64,000 nucleotides of DNA from Sphingobacterium sp. ML3W (GCF_029542085.1 NZ_CP107036.1:1116001-1180000); one strand, 5' to 3'; counted from the stretch's first letter, positions 36,337-44,547 are shown. A program made the numbers and translations. The notes: generated by a model not told the origin, from the letters alone.

Positions 36337-37059
36337 ATGGAAAAGAAAACATATCTTATTTTCGGCATTAGTAAAGGATTGGGAAGGGCAATCACACTGC
36401 ATCTTCCAGATCCGTCTGATGTTGTATTTGGAGTGTCCAGAAGTAAACCCGATTATTTGGAGGACAACGCTAATGTGTGTTGGGTGCCGTCTGACCTATC
36501 CAACCCTGTGGAGGCTGTTAACGCAATCAAAGACAGGATAAAAAATACGAAAATTGACTATTTTATCTATAATGTCGGTATTTGGGAGAATAACGCTTTT
36601 AGCGACGACTATGATTTTGCGTCTTCTCCGGTAGCGGAGATTAGCAGCCTGATCAATACCAATGTCACTTCATGTATTTTAAATATTCAATCAGCATTGG
36701 ATAATTTGAAGCAGGCCGAAAATGCCAAAATTATATTGATCGGTTCTACATGGGGGCTTGACAACCACAATGGAAGGGAAGTTGCGTTTTCAGCAACAAA
36801 ATTTGCACTGCGGGGTGTGGTTCATGCATTGAGAGAACAACTTCGACCTGATCAGATTGCAGTATCTATATTGAACCTTGGTTATCTGGCAACAGCGCAT
36901 GATGATGAGAATAATCTGGAAACGAACACTCATGAAATAAATGACGATCTTATTCCATTATCGGATGTCATTCAGGCGTTAAGATTTATTATCTCGACAT
37001 CAAAAGCAAGTTGTGTAAAAGAGATTCATATGCCGGCAATGAATGACAGGAATGTATAA
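36337..37059 (+). CDS. Short-chain dehydrogenase/reductase
   Basis: A 240-residue SDR. The nucleotide-binding motif is FGISKGLG (residues 9-16), variant of TGxxxGxG. YNVGIWENN corresponds to the NNAG strand. The expected active-site serine is in LIGSTWG, but the catalytic tyrosine of YxxxK is replaced: the helix reads VAFSATKFALRG, giving Phe-Ser-Ala-Thr-Lys. Enzymatic activity may therefore be altered or absent. Substrate unknown; the gene converges on the SMR gene. Confidence 0.78.
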   Translation: MEKKTYLIFGISKGLGRAITLHLPDPSDVVFGVSRSKPDYLEDNANVCWVPSDLSNPVEAVNAIKDRIKNTKIDYFIYNVGIWENNAFSDDYDFASSPVAEISSLINTNVTSCILNIQSALDNLKQAENAKIILIGSTWGLDNHNGREVAFSATKFALRGVVHALREQLRPDQIAVSILNLGYLATAHDDENNLETNTHEINDDLIPLSDVIQALRFIISTSKASCVKEIHMPAMNDRNV

Positions 37060-37094
37060 TGATCCGAATGCAGGAGATGTAGATCCCTATTGTT

Positions 37095-37424
37095 CTAATG
37101 GCCAGTTACAAACTTTAATCCAAGAATAGAGGCGATTAGCGTACCGATAAAGAATAGACGCCAGAAGCTTACGGGATCTTTAAATACAAGGATTCCTATA
37201 ATGACTGTGCCGACAGCCCCAATACCCGTCCATATTGCATAGGCGGTTCCTAAGGGAAGCCCTTGTACGGATTTGATCAATAACACCATACTGACGATGA
37301 GACATAATACGAAGATACCGTACCAGGTATAGATGGCATTGCCTGATACCTCTTTTGTTTTTCCCAGACTGTAAGTGTATCCTACCTCAAAGAGTCCGGC
37401 GATGATTAAAATTACCCAATTCAT
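37095..37424 (-). CDS. Small multidrug resistance family exporter, SugE/Gdx type
   Basis: A 109-residue inner-membrane protein with four helices, functioning as an antiparallel dimer. Glu13 in IAGLFEVGYTYSLG is the conserved proton- and substrate-binding residue of the SMR family. The segment GTAYAIWTGIGAVGTVI near 60-76 is typical of the SugE/Gdx subgroup, whose studied members export guanidinium and some quaternary ammonium compounds. A palindromic sequence (37461-37487) overlaps its promoter region. No guanidine riboswitch is visible in the short leader. Confidence 0.87.
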   Translation of the reverse strand: MNWVILIIAGLFEVGYTYSLGKTKEVSGNAIYTWYGIFVLCLIVSMVLLIKSVQGLPLGTAYAIWTGIGAVGTVIIGILVFKDPVSFWRLFFIGTLIASILGLKFVTGH

Positions 37425-37460
37425 ATTTTATTCTTTTATACAAAGATCAGTAATGATATC

Positions 37461-37487
37461 TTTTTAACATTTTACAAATGTTAAAAA
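37461..37487. promoter_or_regulatory. 12-bp-arm palindrome in the SMR promoter region
   Basis: TTTTTAACATTT and AAATGTTAAAAA flank a 3-base centre. It lies 13 bases upstream, on the minus strand, of GATCTTTG (about 37441-37448), a one-mismatch -7 element of the SMR gene. The palindrome would cover the -33 region, so it may be a repressor operator. It could also serve as a weak A/T terminator for the remnant on its other side. Confidence 0.4.
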
Positions 37488-37495
37488 ACAAGGGG

Positions 37496-37590
37496 CTAAT
37501 CATCGCGGAATTTTTTCGGGGACAGGCCTGTGTTTCGCTTAAAATACCGACAAAATAAACTTGTGTTGCCAAGAATGTAGAACAAAAATC
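37496..37590 (-). pseudogene. AraC-family C-terminal remnant
   Basis: The reverse strand encodes the last 25-30 residues of an AraC-type helix-turn-helix (LGNTSLFCRYFKRNTGLSP, then KKFRDD and stop at 37496). No upstream part remains: the intact GlxA-like gene begins immediately beyond. This looks like the tail of a second regulator lost by deletion. Confidence 0.7.
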
Positions 37591-37591
37591 A

Positions 37592-38581
37592 TTATTTCAT
37601 TGCAGATTTATTGTATTTGTTACGATAGGCCAAAGGAGAGAGGCCCGTAACTTTGCGAAATATTTCCCTAAAGGCTTTTGAATCGGAATAGCCTACTTCA
37701 TACATGACTTCGTTCACTGTTTTTCCAGAGATTTCCAGTTCTTTTTTTGCAGATTCGATTTTGACACGTTGTAGATATTCAATCGGTGTATTACCGGTCG
37801 CTTTTATAAATCGCCGGTCGAAGTTCCGTCGGCCTACGGTAAATCGTTCTGAAAGTTGTTGAATGGAAATCTTCTCAGCGAAATTATGCTCAATATACTC
37901 CTGAGCTTTGATGATCATTTCATCCCCATGCCTTTTTTGACCATTAAAGATAACGAAATCAGATTGTTGTTGCCGGTCAAGGTCAATCTGGAATATCTTG
38001 GAACAATAGATTGCTGTTGGCCGATCATAGTACTTTTCAACCAGATAAATGAGCAAGTGTAAAAATGAATATCCACCACCGTTGGTGCAAATACCTTCTT
38101 CATCTGTTATAATGCTGTCAGTCTTCATGGTGACACCGGGAAATAATTGCTTAAAATTTGTTTCAGCACTCCAATGGATTGAGCAGTTTTTGTTTTCCAA
38201 CAGACCCGTAGAGGCGAGTATATAGGCTCCAGTACACATGCTGGCCACATTGGCACCATGGGTATATTGATTACGTATCCAGTCAAGAAATGGGGTGTTT
38301 TTGGTATCTAATGCTGTAAAGTTCGGGGCGACGGCAGGAATTACGATCAAGTCGGTCTTGATGATGTCGGTAATTTCTTTCTGCGGCATCACAGCAAGTA
38401 AGCCATTCAAGAAAACGGACTGTTTTGAAAGACCGACCAGTTCAATTTTAAACATTGTCTTATCATGACGTTGATGGTAGTACCTATTGGCTTCGGTAAA
38501 GATATGATAGGTACCAACAATGCATGACAATGTATTGGGGCCAGTCTGAACTTCGGGGACCAAAATTGTTAGGTGTTTCAT
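37592..38581 (-). CDS. GlxA-type AraC regulator with DJ-1/PfpI domain
   Basis: A 329-residue transcription factor. Residues about 5-195 form a DJ-1/PfpI-like domain, with the nucleophile-elbow region MCTGAYILASTGLLE (Cys near 117) as in GlxA-family regulators. Residues about 225-325 are an AraC double helix-turn-helix (FTVGRRNFDRRFIKATGN and VGYSDSKAFREIFRKVTGLSP). It is divergent from the SRPBCC gene, with promoters for both in the 191-base gap. Ligand unknown; it may regulate the SRPBCC gene or itself. Confidence 0.87.
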   Translation of the reverse strand: MKHLTILVPEVQTGPNTLSCIVGTYHIFTEANRYYHQRHDKTMFKIELVGLSKQSVFLNGLLAVMPQKEITDIIKTDLIVIPAVAPNFTALDTKNTPFLDWIRNQYTHGANVASMCTGAYILASTGLLENKNCSIHWSAETNFKQLFPGVTMKTDSIITDEEGICTNGGGYSFLHLLIYLVEKYYDRPTAIYCSKIFQIDLDRQQQSDFVIFNGQKRHGDEMIIKAQEYIEHNFAEKISIQQLSERFTVGRRNFDRRFIKATGNTPIEYLQRVKIESAKKELEISGKTVNEVMYEVGYSDSKAFREIFRKVTGLSPLAYRNKYNKSAMK

Positions 38582-38625
38582 CTTTCTTGTTTAACATTGA
38601 ATAATCTGATTGATGATCTATTACT

Positions 38626-38633
38626 CAAATATA
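38626..38633 (-). promoter_or_regulatory. -7 element (TATATTTG on minus strand) of the GlxA-type gene
   Basis: Reverse complement of CAAATATA; an exact TAnnTTTG match about 45 bases before the start codon at 38581. Confidence 0.45.
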
Positions 38634-38704
38634 AGAAAATGTGTTGTCCAAATCAACCGTTCACAATGTCTATTTGGCACCCTGTTTTAGATTTAAAATG
38701 TCGA

Positions 38705-38712
38705 TATCTTTG
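38705..38712 (+). promoter_or_regulatory. -7 element (TATCTTTG) of the SRPBCC gene
   Basis: Exact TAnnTTTG match about 60 bases before the ATG at 38773. Confidence 0.45.
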
Positions 38713-38772
38713 GTTTATATAGGGCAGGTTTGATATTTAAGTAATTGAAAAATAAATGCTAACAAAAAATAG

Positions 38773-39699
38773 ATGATGAAAAAACTGGATTTTACAACCG
38801 ACATAATCGTTGAAGCGAAACCGCAACAGGTATTTGATGCGATTATCAATGTTCGTGGCTGGTGGTCAGAGAACATTGAAGGGGGGACAGAAGCACTACA
38901 TGATGTATTTTCTTATCACTACCAGGATATACATCAGTGTAAGATAAAGATAGTTGAAATACAGCACAATGTCAAAGTTGTATGGCAGGTGTTGGAGAAC
39001 CATTTCAAATTTACGACCGATAAACAGGAATGGGTGGAGAGCTATGTGATATTTGATATTATTGATCTCGACGGTAAGACACAATTAAAATTTACTCATC
39101 AGGGGCTTGTACCTGATATGGAATGTTATGATGTTTGTCAGGCAGCCTGGACATATTATATCCATGAAAGTCTGAAGCAATTGATTCTAACAGGGCAGGG
39201 ACTTGCTACGCTCAAAGAGAGCGTGCTGTCCCTGGCGGAAGTTAAAGAACAATTATTGGCGAAACAAAAGGGTAAAAGCATCTATCATAGATTGCTGATT
39301 AAAACCCCAATTGAAAAAGTATACTGGGCAATCACGACTCAAGAAGGGTTGGCAGGCTGGTGGACACCCGATACCATTGCTGCACCCGCGGTAGGTAGCA
39401 TCTTGCGGTTTGGCTTTGGCCCGGATTATTTCAAAAAGATGGAAGTTCTTGTGTTACATCCCTATGCACTTGTCGCATGGCAATGTAAAGAGGGGTTTGA
39501 GGAATGGATAGGCACAACACTGACATTTGAATTAATACCACATCAGCAAGGCTGTACACTTTTATTCCATCATGACGGTTGGGATAATTATAGTGGAGAA
39601 TTTGCTTCCTGTAGCTATGATTGGGCATTGTTCTTTAGGAGCCTCAAATTTTTGTGCGAAACAGGAAAAGGATTTCCGTACCCTGAATTCAATCAGTAA
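38773..39699 (+). CDS. Tandem SRPBCC (AHSA1-like) protein
   Basis: A 308-residue cytosolic protein made of two START/Bet v1-type (AHSA1) domains. The first (about 4-150) begins LDFTTDIIVEAKPQQVFDAI and has GWWSENIEGG; the second (about 178-305) begins KTPIEKVYWAITTQEGLAGWW. The repeat of the GWW motif shows an internal duplication. Such domains bind hydrophobic ligands or chaperone partners; single-domain AHSA1 proteins are common, tandem ones less so. It is divergent from the GlxA-type regulator. Confidence 0.8.
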   Translation: MMKKLDFTTDIIVEAKPQQVFDAIINVRGWWSENIEGGTEALHDVFSYHYQDIHQCKIKIVEIQHNVKVVWQVLENHFKFTTDKQEWVESYVIFDIIDLDGKTQLKFTHQGLVPDMECYDVCQAAWTYYIHESLKQLILTGQGLATLKESVLSLAEVKEQLLAKQKGKSIYHRLLIKTPIEKVYWAITTQEGLAGWWTPDTIAAPAVGSILRFGFGPDYFKKMEVLVLHPYALVAWQCKEGFEEWIGTTLTFELIPHQQGCTLLFHHDGWDNYSGEFASCSYDWALFFRSLKFLCETGKGFPYPEFNQ

Positions 39700-39811
39700 G
39701 GCAAAAGCGCTTCATCTAGATACAGATTTTGGGGCAGTTTTCGCTCACCGTATGAGCATTGACTTCTTTAAGAAAGCGCTGGAAATATTTAACTAGGCGC
39801 CGATGCAAGAG

Positions 39812-39849
39812 CAGTCCCAATTATACCGCAATAATTGGGACTGTTATTT
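39812..39849 (+). terminator. Terminator downstream of the SRPBCC gene
   Basis: CAGTCCCAATTAT and ATAATTGGGACTG form a perfect 13-base-pair stem with a 6-base loop, followed by TTATTT. It lies 110 bases past the SRPBCC stop. Between them is a short in-frame-looking stretch (LHLDTDFGAVFAHRMSI) that I could not identify. Confidence 0.75.
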
Positions 39850-40007
39850 CTAGCAGAAGACGGGTTATCCAGGACGATTTTTTTGTCTGACAGACATGTG
39901 CAAATAGAGCCAGAAATGGACAACAGAACTAGTAAATGCAAGATCGTTCCACAGGCAGTCGGTATTTCGGCCAACTGTTCATACTTGAAAATCGAATAGT
40001 ACATAGC

Positions 40008-41303
40008 TTATTTGACCTTCCTGTCTATGATCTGGAGGCTGTCTTTTGGAAAACGGTTTTTTAACCAAAGACGTAATTTTAATTGTTGTACTTCAGCTAA
40101 AGGATTTTTTGACGCATAGATAAAGGCAACGACATTCGCTAAACTATCTTTTTTTGCATAATACTGTTGTTGTCCTATGCTATAGGATTGTAGTTCTGGA
40201 AAAAGTACTGCTAGATCTTTATCTAATTGTGGGCTTGCTACCTGATATTTCGCAAGTTCATTGTTGAGCGCCCGTATGGTTAAATCTTTATCATTTACAG
40301 CAGCACTTCGTTTGTCGATTTCACTAAGAATAGTTGTTTTTAAATCGAGGCTATCCTGTCGAATGATCAGATCAGTTTGCGCGATACCAAATGATTCCAT
40401 GGATTTTTTCAAAGCCGCGATTTCTCGGTCACTAAATTTCTTCGCTAAAAAGGCTAATTCTAAACGTTTCGGTTTAGTGAGCAATTTTTCGTAGACGACC
40501 GTGTAACCTTTATCACTAAATTGTTGCTGAACAAATTGTTTAACCTTATTCGTGTATTTCTTCTCTTGTAGTAGATTATAGGCGAAGTATAAGCTTGGTA
40601 TTACTAAGGCAAGAATAATCAGTGTGATGCTCTGACTTATTCTTTTTTCCCTTTTTGGATCAACATAATGTTTCTTGGGATATCTGAGGTATTTTACGAT
40701 CGTAAATGTCGCTATACATATAAATACACAATTGATGATGTAGAGGAATAAAGCCCCAGCAAAATAACTTAGATTTCCAATGGCCAGTCCATAGCCTGCG
40801 GTACAGAGCGGAGGCATCAGCGCTGTCGCAATGGCCACGCCTGGTATTGGATTCCCTTTATCTACCCTGGTTATGGCGATAACCCCGACCAATCCGCCAA
40901 AAAGTGCAATAAGTACATCATAGATATTGGGCGAGGTACGCGCGAGCAATTCCGATTGCGCTTCTTTAAATGGGCTCAGGAGAAAATAGCAGTATGATAC
41001 AATCAGACTGATCAATGTTGCGATCAGTAAATTCTTGATCGATTTCTTTAAGAGTTGAAAATCAAATGTACCCAGCGCAAAACCAGCTCCCACGATCGGT
41101 CCCATCAACGGGGAAATAAGCATAGCACCAATGATTACCGCGGTTGAATTTACATTGAGGCCGACAGAGGCAATAACAATCGCACAGGCCAAAATCCATG
41201 CATTGGCACCGCGGAATGAAATATTGTTGATCACATTGTCAAGAACGGCTTCTTTTCGTTCCTCTCCTGGATGTAAATCAAAAAATTGGAGTATCTTATT
41301 CAT
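40008..41303 (-). CDS. DUF389 membrane protein
   Basis: A 431-residue inner-membrane protein of the DUF389 (TIGR00341) family. Its first 240 residues hold about six hydrophobic segments including the family stretch GAMLISPLMGPIVGAGFALG. The C-terminal 180 residues are soluble and charged. Members are widespread and of unproven function. No partner gene is adjacent. The start follows a typical N-terminus for the family (FFDLHPGEERKE). Confidence 0.82.
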   Translation of the reverse strand: MNKILQFFDLHPGEERKEAVLDNVINNISFRGANAWILACAIVIASVGLNVNSTAVIIGAMLISPLMGPIVGAGFALGTFDFQLLKKSIKNLLIATLISLIVSYCYFLLSPFKEAQSELLARTSPNIYDVLIALFGGLVGVIAITRVDKGNPIPGVAIATALMPPLCTAGYGLAIGNLSYFAGALFLYIINCVFICIATFTIVKYLRYPKKHYVDPKREKRISQSITLIILALVIPSLYFAYNLLQEKKYTNKVKQFVQQQFSDKGYTVVYEKLLTKPKRLELAFLAKKFSDREIAALKKSMESFGIAQTDLIIRQDSLDLKTTILSEIDKRSAAVNDKDLTIRALNNELAKYQVASPQLDKDLAVLFPELQSYSIGQQQYYAKKDSLANVVAFIYASKNPLAEVQQLKLRLWLKNRFPKDSLQIIDRKVK

Positions 41304-41411
41304 AACAGATTGTTTTTCTCTATGCGAATATACATAAGAGAACTGATTGTTCTTAAATGAAAGAAGTTTGCTAACTTAGAAAAACCGAATAGGTAGCGTT
41401 ACCATTACAGG

Positions 41412-41968
41412 ATGAGTTTAGCAAGGATTCAACAGATCATTAGATACATTGAAGAACATTACGATGAAGACCTTTCCATTGAAAGACTGGAGTAGCTGTC
41501 AAATTATTCCTACCAAAATACATAACGCATATTAAAGGGATGTTCAATGAATCGATTGGGGCCTTTCAAAAACGATTAAAACTTGAAAACGCGTATAAAA
41601 AACTGATTTATACAAATGAATCTATTAGCACGATCGCTTACGCGGTTGGCTTTGATAGCTTAAAACCTTTTTCCAAATATTTCAAAAAACAATTTGCACA
41701 TTCGCCTAGTGATGCACAGAGTGAAAAGGCGAGCATTTTCCAGGATTTTATTGCTGGAATAGCAGTAGAATATCAATCTATACATCATTATATTCTCTTT
41801 TTGAGGGCACAACAGGATATTAACAAACTATATGCAGCAAAAAATAGTGCGGATATCTCTTACCAGATTGTTAAACTTCCGCTAACGCAAAATAATGTGG
41901 AAACTGCGTACCAGGAAGAGTCGTCATCGGTATTGATGTTCGAAATCTATACGCTAATGGCGGAATGA
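41412..41968 (+). pseudogene. Broken AraC-family regulator
   Basis: The gene starts as a normal AraC protein (SLARIQQIIRYIEEHYDEDL, then SIERLE) but meets TAG at 41493 and TAA at 41523 in the same frame. A one-base shift near 41530 then moves the remaining helix-turn-helix (FNESIGAFQKRLKLENAYKK, AVGFDSLKPFSKYFKKQF) into another frame, which stays open to 41968. Three lesions in 120 bases make a functional protein unlikely. An internal ATG at 41540 could give only a fragment lacking the first helix-turn-helix. Confidence 0.85.
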
Positions 41969-42120
41969 TTCACTGTGTTACCCAGCAACAACCTCAATAA
42001 TTTACTTCGAGGATCTAAATTGGAGAATCGCTACTCGTATAATTAAATATCTTTTTTTGACTTAAGTCAATGTTTAGGGAAAAGCAGCTGCTGATCTTTG
42101 TCCTCAGACTATGAAACCAC

Positions 42121-42159
42121 TGAACAAGTAATGTCCTTTTTTAGCGCTTTACTTGTTCA
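42121..42159. promoter_or_regulatory. First of two hairpins upstream of ribB
   Basis: TGAACAAGTAA pairs perfectly with TTACTTGTTCA (11 base pairs, 17-base loop), directly before a terminator hairpin. It has no U-tract of its own. It could be an RNA leader structure for ribB or part of a tandem terminator for the broken AraC gene. Confidence 0.4.
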
Positions 42160-42162
42160 ATG

Positions 42163-42199
42163 CACTTTATCAGGGTGTAAGCCTTGATAAAGTGTTTTT
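42163..42199 (+). terminator. Hairpin with T-run between AraC remnant and ribB
   Basis: CACTTTATCAGGG pairs with CCTTGATAAAGTG (13 base pairs, one G-U) around a 6-base loop, followed by TTTTTA. It is a good intrinsic terminator, 80 bases before the ribB start. Confidence 0.75.
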
Positions 42200-42278
42200 A
42201 TAACATGATGGGGTAGCGGTTGTACATAATGCCATCCTGTGATATAGGATGCCATATAACATATTGATTAAATTAAAA

Positions 42279-42920
42279 ATGATGGAGAATCTATTGGAAG
42301 TATTTGGTAGTAATGCACATGAAAGAGTTGAACGTGCGCTGACAGAACTCCGTAAGGGAAGAGGTATTTTACTCATTGACAATGAAGATCGGGAGAACGA
42401 AGGTGATCTTATTTTTTCGGCTGAAAAAATGAACCATGGGGATATGGTGCAGATGATCCGCTATTGCAGTGGTGTAATCTGTCTATGTCTGACGCATGAA
42501 AAAGCAGATGAACTGGAATTACCTTATATGGTCAATGACAATTCAAGTCCATTTCAAACGCCGTTTACGGTTTCTATCGATGCAAGATTGGGTGCTACAA
42601 CTGGGCTTTCGGCTGCGGATAGGCTTGCGACTATAAAAGCAGCCTCTGCGATTGGCGCCAGCCCTGAAGACCTGGTGCGCCCGGGGCATATTTTTCCGTT
42701 AAGAGCTCATGCCGATGGCGTACTGGGTAGAAACGGACATACTGAGGGTAGTATCGACCTGATGCGTTTGGCAGGTTTACAGCCGTTGTCGGTATTATGT
42801 GAACTTATGAATGCGGATGGTAGCATGTCACGTTTGCGGCAGATTGTGGCATTCGCATTAAAGGAGGAGCTTACTGTCTTGTCAATAGCAGATATTATCG
42901 CTTATCGCCAATCGAATTAA
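42279..42920 (+). CDS. ribB: 3,4-dihydroxy-2-butanone-4-phosphate synthase
   Basis: Makes the four-carbon unit of riboflavin from ribulose 5-phosphate. The 213-residue protein carries the DHBP-synthase signatures: [13 protein letters not shown] with the metal-binding and catalytic acids, [10 protein letters not shown], and [18 protein letters not shown] near the C-terminus. It has only this domain, not the RibB-RibA fusion common in Bacteroidota, so it may be a second, dedicated copy. The start at 42279 (or the next codon) aligns with E. coli RibB; an in-frame ATG at 42249 would add ten residues. It is followed 40 bases later by a flavin-dependent siderophore-interacting gene. Confidence 0.95.
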   Translation: MMENLLEVFGSNAHERVERALTELRKGRGILLIDNEDRENEGDLIFSAEKMNHGDMVQMIRYCSGVICLCLTHEKADELELPYMVNDNSSPFQTPFTVSIDARLGATTGLSAADRLATIKAASAIGASPEDLVRPGHIFPLRAHADGVLGRNGHTEGSIDLMRLAGLQPLSVLCELMNADGSMSRLRQIVAFALKEELTVLSIADIIAYRQSN

Positions 42921-42960
42921 GCAGAAAGTTGATTAGTTATGATCACAAATTATATTGTTT

Positions 42961-43713
42961 ATGAACGAGAAAAATTCAAAAAAAATACGTTCGGTATTTA
43001 CTGTGAAAGACAAAAAATACCTAACTCCACATCTGATTCGGGTAGTTTTTGAGATTAACGAAGAACAACTTGTCTGGCTTTCGGGTGTTCGATCCGGTTC
43101 CAATAATAAACTGTTTATTTCAACATCGGATGATGAAAAGCCACAAGTAAGAACCTATACAAATCGTCAAATAGATCTTGTTGCAAAGGAACTTTCTATT
43201 GATTTTGTCCAGCACGGAGATAATGGCCTGGCATCAGCGTGGGCGATAAATGCTGAGGTTGGGGACCGTTTGGAGATCTGTATGAAAGAAAGTATGAGAA
43301 CCTTGGTTCCGGATGCCGCACATTATTTAATTGCTGGTGATGCGACCGCTTTACCTGTCATTGCGGCTATTTTGGAACAGCTTCCCTTAGGAGTGAAAGT
43401 AAAGGCCTTTATAGAAGTTGCGACAAAAGAAGATGAACTTGTGCTTTCTACGATTGCCGATGTAGATCTGGAATGGATCCATAACCCACATCCCGAACAG
43501 GGAAGTGTACTCGCAGAGCGCGTAAAAGCATTTGAATTTGATGACAATGGTTTGGCCAGATATATCTATCTAGCAGCAGAATATGATATCATTAAAACGT
43601 TGCGCCATTATTTTCTTGTCGAAAAGTGCTGGAATACAAAAGAGATGTATGCCTGTTCGTATTGGAAAATCGGTGCCAAAGAAGGAGAGCATTCGGATGA
43701 GATAAAACCCTAA
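42961..43713 (+). CDS. Siderophore-interacting protein, FAD-dependent ferric-siderophore reductase
   Basis: A 250-residue flavoprotein of the SIP/ViuB family, which reduces iron in internalised ferric siderophores using NAD(P)H or ferredoxin. The FAD-binding motif is RTYTNRQI near residue 60; DFVQHGDNGLASAWA follows as in the family. The NAD-binding part contains LIAGDATALPVIAAIL near 120, and the C-terminal AAEYDIIKTLR region completes the SIP domain. The ATG at 42961 is chosen; two codons upstream would require a TTG. Its position after ribB suggests linked flavin supply. Confidence 0.92.
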   Translation: MNEKNSKKIRSVFTVKDKKYLTPHLIRVVFEINEEQLVWLSGVRSGSNNKLFISTSDDEKPQVRTYTNRQIDLVAKELSIDFVQHGDNGLASAWAINAEVGDRLEICMKESMRTLVPDAAHYLIAGDATALPVIAAILEQLPLGVKVKAFIEVATKEDELVLSTIADVDLEWIHNPHPEQGSVLAERVKAFEFDDNGLARYIYLAAEYDIIKTLRHYFLVEKCWNTKEMYACSYWKIGAKEGEHSDEIKP

Positions 43714-43752
43714 AGCTTGATCATTACAATAGATTTGTCCTTGCAATTTTGC

Positions 43753-43760
43753 TAACTTTG
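43753..43760 (+). promoter_or_regulatory. -7 element (TAACTTTG) of the Crp/Fnr gene
   Basis: Exact TAnnTTTG match 25 bases before the ATG at 43786. A TTTG at 43734-43737 lies 15 bases upstream and may act as a slightly close -33 element. Confidence 0.5.
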
Positions 43761-43785
43761 CTGTTTAGTGACTTAGAAAAGATGC

Positions 43786-44355
43786 ATGAATGATCTATTG
43801 ATATCATATATAACAAGTAAGATAACTGTAACAGATGAAGAACTTAGTACTATACTCGGTTTTTTCAAACCTATCAAATTAAAGAAAAATGAACTATTGC
43901 TGGCGAATGGAGAGATTAGCCAGCGTTCATTTTTTGTTGTCAAGGGGTGTCTACGGATCTTTTTTATTAATGAAAATGGACAGGAAGCGATACGTTATTT
44001 TGCTTTTGAAAACCAATTTGCGACCGCCCTTGTCAGCTTTATTACCTCGGAAGAATCCGAGGAGTTTATACAGGCTGTAGAAGAATCTGAAATCTATGCG
44101 ATCAGTCATAAAGATTTTTACCATCTGTTGGATGTTGTTCCACAATGGGAGAAATTTTATCGGATTTATCTGGAAATAGCCTATGTTACCAATACCAGAC
44201 GTTTAATGTCTTTCCTTATGCAGGATGCGCTGGAAAAATATCGGCAATTGTTGACAGAAAATCCGATGATCGTCCGTAGAATGTCGAATAAAATGGTCGC
44301 ATCTTATTTAAATATTTCGCAGGAGACACTCAGTCGCTTGAAATCGAAATTGTAG
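43786..44355 (+). CDS. Crp/Fnr-family transcriptional regulator
   Basis: A 189-residue regulator with an N-terminal cyclic-nucleotide-binding-like beta-roll (about 25-120; GEISQRSFFVVKGCLRIFF, EAIRYFAFENQF) and a C-terminal winged helix (about 145-189; VASYLNISQETLSRLKSKL). The C-terminus is short, typical of Bacteroidota Crp-like regulators that bind unidentified small ligands. No iron-sulfur cysteine cluster is seen. It follows the siderophore-interacting gene by 70 bases with its own -7 element and may control the pair. Confidence 0.85.
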   Translation: MNDLLISYITSKITVTDEELSTILGFFKPIKLKKNELLLANGEISQRSFFVVKGCLRIFFINENGQEAIRYFAFENQFATALVSFITSEESEEFIQAVEESEIYAISHKDFYHLLDVVPQWEKFYRIYLEIAYVTNTRRLMSFLMQDALEKYRQLLTENPMIVRRMSNKMVASYLNISQETLSRLKSKL

Positions 44356-44442
44356 TTTTTTGTGTTGCGTTCATTTTTAGCAAAAGGATGGAATGTTCTC
44401 GGATGCTTTTATTAGGGTCGTTTTACCTGATACGGCATATAA

Positions 44443-44480
44443 TGTTCATTATTGGACAGTCAAACGTTCATTAATGGACA
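44443..44480. promoter_or_regulatory. Paired palindromic direct repeats (TGTTCATTATTGGACA type)
   Basis: GTTCATTATTGGACA (44444-44458) and GTTCATTAATGGACA (44466-44480) differ at one base and are offset by 22 bases, two helical turns. Each is itself an imperfect palindrome (TGTTC to GGACA), as expected for two dimer sites bound cooperatively. They lie 155-193 bases before the aspartic-protease-like gene. Confidence 0.6.
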
Positions 44481-44531
44481 TCTAAAAGAAGGTGTTATTT
44501 TAAGTTGTTGTGATTCAGTAAGTAATAATAT

Positions 44532-44547
44532 TGGCAGATTAGTTGAA
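44532..44547 (+). promoter_or_regulatory. Possible sigma-54-like promoter
   Basis: TGGCAGATTAGTTGAA resembles the sigma-54 consensus (TGGCAC, 5 bases, TTGC): GG is present at -24, but the -12 doublet is GA instead of GC. The paired repeats lie 52-90 bases upstream, a normal place for enhancer-binding activators. This is a weak call. Confidence 0.3.

Noticed and set aside
39789..40004. 71-codon minus-strand frame starting 4 bases after the DUF389 stop
   Set aside because: It reads straight through a perfect terminator stem, and its amino-acid composition resembles no protein I know.
42000..42278. FMN riboswitch upstream of ribB
   Set aside because: The conserved RFN sequence blocks are not visible; only two simple hairpins are.
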